Positions 35,098 through 44,489 of a stretch of 64,000 bases of DNA are shown piece after piece. Below the pieces are notes generated by a model. That model worked only from the letters and a program-made list of their open reading frames with translations, had not been told where the DNA came from and did no database searches. The stretch lies in NCBI GenBank assembly GCA_016860845.1, contig BOKF01000006.1, positions 263,983 to 327,982 of the forward strand, written 5' to 3'. This DNA comes from Chloroflexota bacterium (GTDB taxonomy: Bacteria > Chloroflexota > Anaerolineae > 4572-78 > J111). Within the stretch, counting starts at the first letter, position 1. Each line of letters starts with the position of its first letter. Position numbers and translations under genes: made by a program.

Positions 35098-37800
35098 ATG
35101 AAAAAGATTACCCTACCAATCTGCAAATCAAATACGTACCTGTACCTCTTTGTCATCCTGGTCCTGCTGCTCAGTCAAACCAGCTACGTCGCCAGGGCCA
35201 ACCCTCTATCCGACGATGGCGCGAACGTGTTTACAGCTTATAGTCGCCTGCCGCTCAGTTTTGAGGCCAACCATGGGCAAGCCCCCACGGCGGTAAAATT
35301 CATCTCCAGAGGGCCGGGTTACAGCCTGTACCTGACCGGCTCTGGATTTATCCTGGCTCTGAGTCAAGCGGAACCATCCGCCGGCATCAACGAGTCCCAG
35401 GAACCCCAGCTCTCAATTGTGCAAATGTCTCTGGCCGAGAGCGCCGAAGGGCAAGAGATCGTCGGTCTGGAGATGCAGCCGGGCCGGAGCAATTACCTTA
35501 TCGGCGACAATCCGGATAACTGGCACACCAATGTCCCCAACTATGGGCAAGTGCTTTACAAAAAGGTCTACGATGACATTGATCTTCGATTGTATGGCAA
35601 TACTCAGGGTCAGTTAGAGTACGACTTCGTTGTTGCGCCTGGTGGCGATCCCGATCAAATCATCATGGAGTTTGCCGGAGCCGAATCACTCGAATTGGAT
35701 AGAGCCGGCAACCTGGTTCTGCATCTCCCCGGCGGTGAAGTCCTGCACCAGAACGCTCCGGTTATCTACCAGGAAAGCGCTGGCAAGCAGATCAATATAG
35801 CCGGGCGTTATACCCTGTCCGGTGACCAAATTCGCCTGCGGTTGGCTCATTACGACCCCACCTTACCCCTGGTCATAGATCCGGTGCTCTATTACAGCAC
35901 CTTCCTGGGCGGCAGTAGTAATGATGTCAGTTACGATATTGCGGTCGACCCTGGTGGTGCGGCCTATGTCACCGGCTACACCTACAGCCCAGATTTTGTG
36001 ATGACGGATGACGGCGGCTACTACTACGACGGGGATCATAACGGCAGCGAAGATGTTTTTGTGACCAAAATCAATCCGTCCGGTACCGCCTTTGAATACA
36101 GCACCTATATCGGCGGTGACGACAATGAAGGGGGATTGGGGATCGCGCTCGATAGCAATGACAGAGCCTATGTGACCGGTTACACCCGCAGTTATGACTT
36201 TCCTGAGGGCAACGGTGGCGGGATGCAATTGGCTAATATTAGCGCCCAAGGCAGCTTTGGGAGTGGTTACCTCAATGGCACGGAAGATGCCTTTGTCCTC
36301 AGATTGAACTCTGAAGGAAACGACTTGGACTACTGCAACTACCTGGGCGGCTGGTCTAACGATCGTGGCCAGGATATTGCGGTTGACTCCGGTAACGCGG
36401 CCTACGTGACCGGGTATACCTTCAGCAATGATTTTCCGGTTGAAGGGAACTACTTGCAATACTACGGTCAGGGCAGTGAAGACGTCTTTGTAGCGAAGGT
36501 AGACCCGGACGGATCCTATCTCGAATATAGCACTTACCTGGGCAGTTCCAGCACCGACGTAGGTACCAGTATCGCCGTCGATGGGGGAGGCTACGTCTAT
36601 GTGGCCGGCTACACCTATGGCTGGTTCCCAATCACCTATGGCAGTTTCGACGATTATCCGGGCGGAGGCCAGGAGGGGTTTGTGGTCAAGTTGAATCCGA
36701 ACGCCCCGGAGATGGTCTACGGCACTTTTCTGGGCGGCAGCGGCAACGATGCAATTTATGACCTGGCCTTAGATGGAGGGGATAATGTCTACCTGACCGG
36801 AAAGACGTACAGTCCGAATTTCCCGACGACAGCCGGTGTCTTTGATCGCAGTTATAGTGGAGGTGAGGACGTCTTTGTCACCAAGCTGGACGCTTTTGGT
36901 GCGAGTCTGGTCTACAGCACCCTTCTGGGTGGCAGTTTATCTAACTCGGCCAACGAAGCTGGACAGGGGATCGCGGTTGACTTGACCGGCCAGGTTTTTG
37001 TGACCGGTTACACCTACAGTTCAAACTTCCCAACCACCACAGACGCCTTTGACTCCAGCTACAATGGCAATGAAGATGCCTTTATTGCCCGTCTCAGCGA
37101 AAACGCCAATCAACTCCTCTATAGCACTTTCCTTGGAGCGGAAAATAACGAGGCGGGTTATGGGGTGGCGGTCGACGCCGCCGGCAATGCTTATCTGACC
37201 GGCTACACGCGCAGCAACCACTTCCCGACGGCGGGCGAAGTGCCGGGTGATGTCTACCAAGGCGGCGGTATTGATGCCTTTATCGCCAAACTCTATATGA
37301 ATGGTCAACCACCCGAGGACCCTGACGCCGATAACGACGGGATGAATGATCAATGGGAAGTGGACCATGGTCTTAATCCGAACATACACGACGCGGGCGG
37401 CGATCTCGATCACGATGGGCTGACCAACCTGGAGGAGTACCTGGGTGGAACCAACCCTAATGATGCCGATAATGACAACGACGGCATGCTTGACGGTTGG
37501 GAGGTGGGAAATGGCTTTAACCCGAAAGCCAATGATGCTGGCGGCGACGCGGACCATGACGGGCTGACCAACCTGAACGAGTACCAAAATGGGACCAATC
37601 CCAACGACAACGACAGTGACAACGACCAGATGCCTGATGGCTGGGAAGTGACCAACTCGCTCAATCCGCTCGTAAATGATGCCGCTGGCGATCCAGATCA
37701 TGATAGGTTAACCAACCTGGAAGAGTACCAGGGCGGGACCAATCCCCATCAATCGAACCTGGAACAGCCAAAATATTATTTGCCTATCATCGTAAAGTAA
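35098..37800 (+). CDS. Secreted SBBP-repeat protein with calcium-type repeats
   Basis: 900 residues from ATG 35098 (AAAGG ten bases upstream). Signal peptide ~1-36 (LYLFVILVLLLSQTSYVARA). The DUF7948-like domain has LPLSFEANHGQAPTAVKF and SNYLIGDNPDNWHTNVPN. Seven SBBP repeats (YSTFLGGS type) make a probable propeller (~260-740). Three ~60-residue DxDxDGxxDxWE repeats (DADNDGMNDQWE, DHDGLTNLEEY) resemble thrombospondin-3/EF-hand-like calcium sites. The end YYLPIIVK is of a type I have often seen at the C-terminus of Chloroflexota surface proteins. It is an intact relative of the broken gene at 14077. Confidence 0.85.
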   Translation: MKKITLPICKSNTYLYLFVILVLLLSQTSYVARANPLSDDGANVFTAYSRLPLSFEANHGQAPTAVKFISRGPGYSLYLTGSGFILALSQAEPSAGINESQEPQLSIVQMSLAESAEGQEIVGLEMQPGRSNYLIGDNPDNWHTNVPNYGQVLYKKVYDDIDLRLYGNTQGQLEYDFVVAPGGDPDQIIMEFAGAESLELDRAGNLVLHLPGGEVLHQNAPVIYQESAGKQINIAGRYTLSGDQIRLRLAHYDPTLPLVIDPVLYYSTFLGGSSNDVSYDIAVDPGGAAYVTGYTYSPDFVMTDDGGYYYDGDHNGSEDVFVTKINPSGTAFEYSTYIGGDDNEGGLGIALDSNDRAYVTGYTRSYDFPEGNGGGMQLANISAQGSFGSGYLNGTEDAFVLRLNSEGNDLDYCNYLGGWSNDRGQDIAVDSGNAAYVTGYTFSNDFPVEGNYLQYYGQGSEDVFVAKVDPDGSYLEYSTYLGSSSTDVGTSIAVDGGGYVYVAGYTYGWFPITYGSFDDYPGGGQEGFVVKLNPNAPEMVYGTFLGGSGNDAIYDLALDGGDNVYLTGKTYSPNFPTTAGVFDRSYSGGEDVFVTKLDAFGASLVYSTLLGGSLSNSANEAGQGIAVDLTGQVFVTGYTYSSNFPTTTDAFDSSYNGNEDAFIARLSENANQLLYSTFLGAENNEAGYGVAVDAAGNAYLTGYTRSNHFPTAGEVPGDVYQGGGIDAFIAKLYMNGQPPEDPDADNDGMNDQWEVDHGLNPNIHDAGGDLDHDGLTNLEEYLGGTNPNDADNDNDGMLDGWEVGNGFNPKANDAGGDADHDGLTNLNEYQNGTNPNDNDSDNDQMPDGWEVTNSLNPLVNDAAGDPDHDRLTNLEEYQGGTNPHQSNLEQPKYYLPIIVK

Positions 37801-37820
37801 GTTGATGCGATCAAGGGGGT

Positions 37821-37844
37821 GGCGATCTCTTTAACGAGATCGTC
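37821..37844 (+). terminator. Hairpin after the SBBP gene, terminator or attenuator
   Basis: GGCGATCTC and GAGATCGTC pair around TTTAAC, and the stem extends outward through AGGGGGT/ATCCCT. There is no T run, so it may be an attenuator or RNA-processing site between 35098-37800 and the next gene. Confidence 0.4.
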
Positions 37845-37866
37845 ATCCCTGGACAGGAGCCAAATG

Positions 37867-38973
37867 ATGTCCTGTGAAACCAACAGTTCAAAGGTCAGTA
37901 AATTAGGCGCAGTAGCGGCCGGGGTTTCGACCTGCGCCAGTAAAACCGGTCATGTGGCGGGGGCTATGATGGTTAAAATGAAGGAAGCCACCACCTCACT
38001 ACCGGCTAATATCAATCAGGGACTCAGCCGGGCAAGGGAGGTCGTTTCGCCCGCTGCAAATGTGGCCCTGGTCAAAGTCCAGGAGGCTGCCGTATCACTA
38101 CAGCACAACCTACAGCCTGAGAATCTTTCAGCCAATATCAACAACGGGATCAATCGGGTAGGTGAAACGATTGCGCCGGCGACAAATGTTGTAGTAGATA
38201 CCCTTGCCGACCCGGAAAAACGACATCATCTCCAGACGTTAGGCAAAATAGCCATAGGAACTACTGAAGCAGTTCAGGTCGGCGTAGGGGTGACCCTCGT
38301 AAGAGGTAATCCTATTGCCGGGATTGAGTCGGCTGCAAAAATAATAGGGCAGACGGCCGCACAGGCCGAAAATCCCTCCAGTGGTTTCGGTATTAGACGA
38401 AAATCTCGGCGAGTAGTTACTGCCCCATTCAGATTCCTGTTTAGTCAAGTTGTGCGTAAACCGATAGAGAAGATTACCACAACGTTCAGCACGGGCCTGG
38501 CGGAGGCTACCAAAACTGAGGATCTCGAAGATGTTGTCCAGACCCGGCCGCGCTTGATATTCTTCAAATCGGAGCAGCATATTCCCGTCTGGAAGTCGAG
38601 GCTCACTGGGCCACTTAACCGGCTCGATGTTGTTGGCGCCATAGATAGCAAGAACATTGTCTCAAGTAACGGGGCCATGCTAAAAATCAACAAAGTTACC
38701 TGGCACCGGGGTACGACGGTAGTCAAGATGCCAAACGGCCGGCGCACAATTACACATCTACAAAGTCTTAAAGCGCCTGGAGCGCATCATTTCTTTAACA
38801 AGCCGGTTTCCGATGAAACGGCTGCCGGAATTGCGACTGGCCTGGTCAACCCGGAAACCGTGCTGGGTTTTGTTGGCTCAATCAGCCAAACCGAGTCAAT
38901 GTTCCCTATTTGGGCTCATACCAAACGGGCCATGCTTTTAACCCGGCTGCATTGGCCTTCCAAAGCTAAGTAA
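37867..38973 (+). CDS. MSC-leader protein 9, module A
   Basis: 368 residues from the second ATG of ATGATG (AGGAG upstream). Leader MSCETNSSKVSK with GVSTCASK. Residues ~35-120 contain two related helical segments (TTSLPANINQGLSRAREVVSPAAN and, after the next stretch, a second SANINNGINRVGETIAPATN copy), an internal repeat. Module A is at ~229-365: LIFFKSEQHIPVWKSRL, TWHRGTTVVKM, ITHLQSLKAP, HHFFNKPVSD, GFVGSISQTESMFPIWAHTKR. Function unknown. Confidence 0.7.
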   Translation: MSCETNSSKVSKLGAVAAGVSTCASKTGHVAGAMMVKMKEATTSLPANINQGLSRAREVVSPAANVALVKVQEAAVSLQHNLQPENLSANINNGINRVGETIAPATNVVVDTLADPEKRHHLQTLGKIAIGTTEAVQVGVGVTLVRGNPIAGIESAAKIIGQTAAQAENPSSGFGIRRKSRRVVTAPFRFLFSQVVRKPIEKITTTFSTGLAEATKTEDLEDVVQTRPRLIFFKSEQHIPVWKSRLTGPLNRLDVVGAIDSKNIVSSNGAMLKINKVTWHRGTTVVKMPNGRRTITHLQSLKAPGAHHFFNKPVSDETAAGIATGLVNPETVLGFVGSISQTESMFPIWAHTKRAMLLTRLHWPSKAK

Positions 38974-39051
38974 AGGCCGATTTTGGGTCGTTGAAAGATC
39001 AAAAAGGACAAGGAATTAAAGAAGACGTATCATAACAGGAAGGCAAATGAT

Positions 39052-39900
39052 ATGAGTTGCGAGACCAATAGGAATTTGATCAGTAAACACAGTGCTGTTG
39101 CTGCCGGCCTATCCACCCTGGCTAGTAAAACTGCTTACTCTTATGGCGCTGCCGTCAAGAACATTGGGGTGATCACTCAGGAGGGGCGAGTAGTGCTCCA
39201 GCAAGCAGACGACCTGATCGGTCAGGGAGGCGCCATTGCTGCTTACATGATGGGCATAGCCGGCCCGCAACGCCAAGCAGGTGGGGTGAAGGGGTTGGCT
39301 AAAGGAACTATTCTAGGTGGGGTGAAGTTAGCTTTAAAAATAGCCGCTTACAGGAATCCGATGATGAGATTGACCGGGCTGGCGGTTAACTCAGTTAGTA
39401 AGATTAGCGGTGTACTGGGCTCGAACTTGGTGGGGTTGACCAAAACCGGCAGCGCCGGGCAAGTCATGCAAGAAAAACAGTTCCTACTTTTCTTCAAGAA
39501 GCAAGTCCCGGTAGCGCTTTGGAAATCCAGCCTGACTGATAAAATTAACCGGCTCGACCTTGTGGGCAGCAATCTTGACAAGGTTGTGTCCAGTGAAGGG
39601 ATCATGTTCAGACCCGGCAGAGGGGAGACATGGCATCGAGGCACGGTTGTGGTTAAAACAGCGAATGGTAAACGGTCCATCACCCATCTCCAGAGTTTGA
39701 ACATACCGCAGACGCATTATTATTTCAACCAACCTATCTCTGATACCGACGCGGTAGGTATTACTTCCGGCAAGATTAAGCCCGAAACCGTTCCCGGTTA
39801 TGCAGGAAGCGTTACTCCGCTTGAGGCACTGTGCCCCAGTTGGGTTGCAACCAAACAGAGTTTGCTAAGGGCGTATCTGAACTTCGGAGCGAAGAGCTAA
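39052..39900 (+). CDS. MSC-leader protein 10, module A
   Basis: 282 residues from ATG 39052, preceded by AGGAAGG. Leader MSCETNRNLISK with GLSTLASK, very close to the preceding gene's leader. A short central part is followed by module A (~143-280): LLFFKKQVPVALWKSSL, TWHRGTVVVKT, ITHLQSLNIP, HYYFNQPISD, GYAGSVTPLEALCPSWVATKQ. It is the most compact clear module-A protein, and with 37867 forms a tandem duplicate. Confidence 0.7.
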   Translation: MSCETNRNLISKHSAVAAGLSTLASKTAYSYGAAVKNIGVITQEGRVVLQQADDLIGQGGAIAAYMMGIAGPQRQAGGVKGLAKGTILGGVKLALKIAAYRNPMMRLTGLAVNSVSKISGVLGSNLVGLTKTGSAGQVMQEKQFLLFFKKQVPVALWKSSLTDKINRLDLVGSNLDKVVSSEGIMFRPGRGETWHRGTVVVKTANGKRSITHLQSLNIPQTHYYFNQPISDTDAVGITSGKIKPETVPGYAGSVTPLEALCPSWVATKQSLLRAYLNFGAKS

Positions 39901-40122
39901 GGCCACCAATGTCGAAGGTTAGCTGCAAAAAACCTTGCTATATTGGTACACATATACAATGAAGCGACAATCGATTTTCAGAGGGGGACGGGAGCGAAAG
40001 GGAGTGTGCTTTGTTATCATATCTAACCTGGAACTACTCAAGTGTCGACCTCTACCGAAAAAAGTAACAACCCTGAGCAGGCATAAAGAAAATTTTATAA
40101 CCTGGCTCAAGGAGACAAATTT

Positions 40123-41406
40123 ATGAGTTGCGAAAAAAACGGGCGGCGTTGCAGCGACGCCGCCAAAATCAACGGGATCAGTGGGCACATCAGCCGCTAT
40201 CTAAATGTGATTGGGAGTCTGAGTACCTATCGGGATCTGAATAATGTCGAGGATGTTCCGGAGCGAATTGCTCAAATCACGGCCACATTTTTTGGGATCA
40301 AGGGACTCGTTGAAGGCCATCCGCGCCTGGTCGGCGTTCTGGGCATCCTCATCGGCGTTCAGGCCATGGAACATGTCACCGGCAGTATGGCGACGACCGG
40401 CATGCGCATGTGGGTTCGAGGCAAGCCGGTGGGACACTATCGCGGTATTCTATTGAGGAAAAGCCCCTTTACCCCCAAAGTAGCGGGCCTATGGCATAAA
40501 GCGACAGGCGGGCGAGTTCTAGACTCTAATGGCTACTACTTTTTTAAAGACGGGCGCACGTATCATTGCCAGTCGCTGACCTTTCAGCTCGGTGATACGC
40601 CCCGGACGCTGACCAAAATTGCGAGTTACAGCATTCCGCACCGGGAATTTTATTTCGACCGTCCCCTCTACGTGCAGGGGATCGACCCCGATCCGGTGGA
40701 TGGTGATAGAGTGATTTCAATGCAGCGTATCGTTGATATGGTGATTGGCGACGAGAATCCGGAGTCTATTCCTGGATTTATCGGCCATGTCACCGAATTT
40801 GAAGACGCCACTGGGATACTTGGCCACGTCAAACGCCTCTTCTTTATGAGCAACTGGCTGCTGGTAGATCCGGGTGAGCGAGACAACGGCAGCGTCGACT
40901 TCGTCGACTACGAGGCCTTTGCCAAAGGGCTGCCGCCAGGCAGCAGCCGCCGAGCCGAGGCGGGGTATTACCAGGTCAACAAGACGGCTCCAGTCAATTC
41001 ACCCCAGCCTGTTCCCAATCTGTGGCCAACCACCAGTGGTCAACGCTATCCCAGCGCCTCAACCCCGTCGAGTACGCCCCTGAGTACAGCCCAGGGCTAC
41101 GGAACAAACCTCTTTAATTCGGGTCAGGCAGTCGCGCCGATGAGCGGGATGCCAATCCCTTTAAGTAGTGTACCCGCCAGATTAAATATTGCCGGTAAAG
41201 AGTATCCGCTCATTGTGAAACGTGTGGCTTCCCACCCGTTCAACAACGCTCGCCGGGCCGACGCCATCTATTATGACGACGCTATCAAGCAATGGAGGGA
41301 GGTTGTGGACGATGCTACTCGAGAAGATATAGCCAGGGCCGTCGACCAGGGCAAGATATCCATCACTGATCAAAATCTCTGGCCTAACCATCAAATCTAT
41401 TATTGA
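40123..41406 (+). CDS. MSC-leader protein 11, divergent module A and module D
   Basis: 427 residues from ATG 40123 (AAGGAG upstream). Leader MSCEKNGRRCSD with GISGHISR. A divergent module A lies at ~100-245 (GRTYHCQSLTFQ, REFYFDRPL, PESIPGFIGHVTEFEDATG), sharing the strand order but not the WHRG core. A Pro/Ser/Thr-rich linker (~285-345) precedes module D (~355-427: IAGKEYPLIVKRV, AIYYDDAIKQW). The same A-linker-D order occurs in the 33284 protein. The ~220-bp gap upstream shows no convincing gene. Confidence 0.65.
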   Translation: MSCEKNGRRCSDAAKINGISGHISRYLNVIGSLSTYRDLNNVEDVPERIAQITATFFGIKGLVEGHPRLVGVLGILIGVQAMEHVTGSMATTGMRMWVRGKPVGHYRGILLRKSPFTPKVAGLWHKATGGRVLDSNGYYFFKDGRTYHCQSLTFQLGDTPRTLTKIASYSIPHREFYFDRPLYVQGIDPDPVDGDRVISMQRIVDMVIGDENPESIPGFIGHVTEFEDATGILGHVKRLFFMSNWLLVDPGERDNGSVDFVDYEAFAKGLPPGSSRRAEAGYYQVNKTAPVNSPQPVPNLWPTTSGQRYPSASTPSSTPLSTAQGYGTNLFNSGQAVAPMSGMPIPLSSVPARLNIAGKEYPLIVKRVASHPFNNARRADAIYYDDAIKQWREVVDDATREDIARAVDQGKISITDQNLWPNHQIYY

Positions 41407-41453
41407 AAAACAATTTCTTAAACATCTTTTTTATCACGGAGGAATAACTCACA

Positions 41454-42989
41454 ATGTCAACCAGTACCAGTTCTCAAAATAGTCAATTCAGTGTACCCGT
41501 TCAACCTGATGTTTCTAAGGCAGAGGTAGGCTTGGTCGCTGACGTCGTAGAGCTTGCCCCGGGTGAAGGGGCGCCCCAGGAATACCTCGACCTCATGAAC
41601 GAACTCAGCGACGAAGACAGTGTGCCGGAATTCATGCTCGAACTCGACTATGAGGAAGTTCCTATTCTGTTAGTCGACACCGATGGTGACCGCGCCCTGA
41701 TGCGCCAGAAAGAAATGATGGAGGTCTGCTTTGGGGGGATTGGTGAGGAGAGCAAAGAGGAAAAGCGCATGGGTCTGGCCATGCAGCAGTTGGATATCGA
41801 GCAACGCCATGCGCTGCGCTTGCTGCTCATCTACCAGGATCCGGTCGAACTGGCCACTCATCTGAAACGTTGTCTCGAAGACCCGGTGTACGGATATGGT
41901 GAGCGCGGCGACAACGGGCGCACCATCGCCCAGGCAATGGCCGCCATCGCTGAAGAGGGTGCCTTGGCTCCGGTAGCTGCCACCTGGCTCGAAATGAATC
42001 GGGATTTCCAGCAGCGTGTTCTGGCCAGCGCGCCGCTGAGTTTCCGCAGTCTCTTTGACTATGCTGACCTGACCACCTTTGTGCCTCTCTTGCAGCGGGT
42101 TGGAGACATGACCTGGCGTCTGGGAATCGAGGGTGAGGGCAAGCATCGCGACTTTGGCGGCTCTATCGCCGAGGTCTGGTCCCAAATTTGCGACACCTAT
42201 GTGCAGTGGTCTGATGAAGACAACGAGGCTTGGCTGAGCGAGTTCAAGCGAAAGGCGGCTAAGCTACCCGATTCTATCTTGAGGACCGCCCGGGCCGACC
42301 GGCTGCGCAAAGAGCAAGATCGGGTGCAGGTTCAAGGCGCCAAAGTTACCTTGACGACCGAGCGCAACGGTGTTGACTGGCCGCGGATGATAGTGATGAA
42401 AGACGAACAAGGGAACAATATGCTCGGGTTGAGCCGCCTGAGCGGGCACAGTTTTTACGAGTTAGCCTGGAACGGCGCGCTGAATGTGCGGCGCTTCGAG
42501 ATATCCGGAACCACTCGCAATAAGATTCCCTTCGAGCATGTTGAACTGGCCACCATGATCGCCGAAGCGTTGGGAACTGAAACTGGTTTAACTCCCGACC
42601 CGGTTGAGGCGGGCGAAGTGGAAGCGGCTTATCTTCGCCGGATGAAGGCAACTGGCGCGGAGATCGGCCCGGCCCAATTTAAAGAAGTGCCGCAGGCTGT
42701 CCAGGGTAAACCGGCTGCCAGTTATAAGGTGTGTGACATCATTGTGACCATGCTGCGCGGCGGCGAGGATTTTGCCTATATCACCGTGGGCGGCTCTCAG
42801 AGCGCTTTTCTGATGCGTCGCGACGACAAAAAAGGAGTTATGGCCGTCTGGCCGGTCGTGCGCAATCGCCCACGTGTTGGCGGCGCGCCCTTGATGTCAA
42901 CCCCCCTGGCCGAACTGGATCTTACCGCCAGATCATGGAACCGGGCTCTATGCGCTTGGGGCGCCTGGCTAGCCTGGGTGTTGAAGTGA
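41454..42989 (+). CDS. 511-residue protein of the leader cluster, no leader
   Basis: From ATG 41454 with GGAGG upstream. The N-terminal ~60 residues are acidic and Ser/Gln-rich (STSTSSQNSQFS), the middle is helical (QQLDIEQRHALRLLLIYQDPVELATHLKRCL), and the C-terminal ~200 residues are beta-rich (NMLGLSRLSGHSFYELAWNG, FAYITVGGSQSAFLMRRDD). No signal, TM segment or recognised motif. Its stop is only 12 bases from the end of the TnpB element, so the true C-terminus (WNRALCAWGAWLAWVLK) may have been altered by that insertion. Confidence 0.65.
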   Translation: MSTSTSSQNSQFSVPVQPDVSKAEVGLVADVVELAPGEGAPQEYLDLMNELSDEDSVPEFMLELDYEEVPILLVDTDGDRALMRQKEMMEVCFGGIGEESKEEKRMGLAMQQLDIEQRHALRLLLIYQDPVELATHLKRCLEDPVYGYGERGDNGRTIAQAMAAIAEEGALAPVAATWLEMNRDFQQRVLASAPLSFRSLFDYADLTTFVPLLQRVGDMTWRLGIEGEGKHRDFGGSIAEVWSQICDTYVQWSDEDNEAWLSEFKRKAAKLPDSILRTARADRLRKEQDRVQVQGAKVTLTTERNGVDWPRMIVMKDEQGNNMLGLSRLSGHSFYELAWNGALNVRRFEISGTTRNKIPFEHVELATMIAEALGTETGLTPDPVEAGEVEAAYLRRMKATGAEIGPAQFKEVPQAVQGKPAASYKVCDIIVTMLRGGEDFAYITVGGSQSAFLMRRDDKKGVMAVWPVVRNRPRVGGAPLMSTPLAELDLTARSWNRALCAWGAWLAWVLK

Positions 42990-43000
42990 GCTATCCAGAC

Positions 43001-44254
43001 CTAAAGAGTCTGGGCTTCCGGTTTCAACCAACCCTTTGGGTTGTCCACCGGCGTTATACCCGCAGGAGTATACCCTTGCGGTATCCGTTCCCGGCGCTCC
43101 GCCGGTACGTATCGTTCGAGGTTAACCGAGGCGTTTTTGTCCCGGTCGTGCTCAGTGCCACAACCCAGGCACACCCAGAAACGGTGATGCAATTGCAGCT
43201 CTTGATTGATCCAGCCACATACCGAACACGTTTTGGAACTGGGGAAGAAGCGGTCTACCCGTTCCACCTGACTGCCTGTCCATTTGCCTTTGTAGTTCAG
43301 AAAGGCCCCGAACCTGCTCCAACCCGAGTCAGCGATAGATTTGGCCAAGTGGTGGTTCTTAATCATGCCACAGACATTGAGGTTCTCGATCTTGATGGTG
43401 CCAAACTCACTCACGATGCGGTGGCTGGCCTGATGTAGAAAGTCCTGCCGTTGGTTCGCCACCTTCTGGTGCTGCCGGGCCAGGCGCAGGCGAGCCTTTT
43501 CGCGGCCCTTGCTACCTTTCTGGGTGCGGCTCAGGCTTCGCTGCAAGCGTTTCAACCGGCGTTCCGCCTTTCTGAGGTACTGAGGATGGTCAATCTGTTC
43601 TCCGCTGGACAACACGGCGAACTGCTTCAGGCCCAAGTCAATCCCCACCATCCCTGGTTTCTGAACTGGGTCTTCGATTTCCAGCTCACATTGGATCGAG
43701 ATGAAGTACTGACCGGTTTTGGTTCTTAAGACAGTACAGGACTTCATCTCGCCTTCGATGGGTCGGTGAAAGACCGCCCGGATCGCGCCGACTTTGGGCA
43801 GCTTGATTCGGCTGCCGCTGATTTCAAAGCGCTGGGGATAGCGGATCGACTGCTCATCATCCTTGCTTTTGAAGCGGGGATAGCCTAGGGGCATGCCGTC
43901 CTTACGGAGTTTCCCACCAAGAGGCCTTCGGCTCTGGTCGGGTTGAGGTTGGGACAGGGTGCCTTTTCTGGCTTGTTCAAAGTAGTTGGCATAAGCCCGG
44001 TCAAGGTCTTTGAGCGATTGCTGCAAGACCTGGCTGTCAGCCTCCTTGAGCCAAGGCACAAATCGTTTGATGACGGTGAGCATATAGGCGGTATCGTTGT
44101 AGTTAAGTCCCCTACCGTACTCGAAGTAGTGGGCTTTACAAGCCGCCAGCCCAAAGTTGTAGACAAAGCGGGCATGACCGAATTGGACAGCCAGGGCCGC
44201 CTTCTGGGCTTGGTTAGGGTAGATACGATATTTGAAAGCTTTTTGGATGAGCAT
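43001..44254 (-). CDS. tnpB: TnpB RNA-guided nuclease, canonical
   Basis: 417 residues; start ATG 44254 (MLIQKAFKYRIYPN, the usual TnpB beginning) in place of the longer frame from 44350. RuvC motifs are complete: GIDLGLKQFAVLS, TIKIENLNVCGM and HDRDKNASVNL. The zinc ribbon is intact (CSVCGW, CLGCGTEH). The guide RNA would come from the 3' end of tnpB and run into the downstream flank, here the 3' end of the 511-residue gene. No TnpA is present, so movement would need a partner in trans. It interrupts the leader cluster on the opposite strand. Confidence 0.9.
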   Translation of the reverse strand: MLIQKAFKYRIYPNQAQKAALAVQFGHARFVYNFGLAACKAHYFEYGRGLNYNDTAYMLTVIKRFVPWLKEADSQVLQQSLKDLDRAYANYFEQARKGTLSQPQPDQSRRPLGGKLRKDGMPLGYPRFKSKDDEQSIRYPQRFEISGSRIKLPKVGAIRAVFHRPIEGEMKSCTVLRTKTGQYFISIQCELEIEDPVQKPGMVGIDLGLKQFAVLSSGEQIDHPQYLRKAERRLKRLQRSLSRTQKGSKGREKARLRLARQHQKVANQRQDFLHQASHRIVSEFGTIKIENLNVCGMIKNHHLAKSIADSGWSRFGAFLNYKGKWTGSQVERVDRFFPSSKTCSVCGWINQELQLHHRFWVCLGCGTEHDRDKNASVNLERYVPAERRERIPQGYTPAGITPVDNPKGWLKPEAQTL

Positions 44255-44489
44255 GGCTCGAGTATAGCACAAATGTTCGATTTGAGCAACCAATTGAGTA
44301 GGACGGCAAAAAGTCCTGCCTAAGCGGACAGACATTGAGAACTGTCTCATTTAAAGCCGGCATCTCGTAAGGTTGGCTGTTGTATGAGTACTCATGGCGC
44401 AAAGCCACAAGATACCTTTACAGTAACAGATTGTTGTTTTTTTCTAATGAGTTTTCTCAACAAACTCAACAAGTTCGAAAGACTACGTC
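44255..44489. other. Left flank of the TnpB element
   Basis: This interval should hold the left end of the TnpB element and the junction with the leader cluster. A small hairpin (GAGTTT/AAACTC, about 44449-44467) sits just upstream of the next leader gene. No coding frame is supported. Confidence 0.35.
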
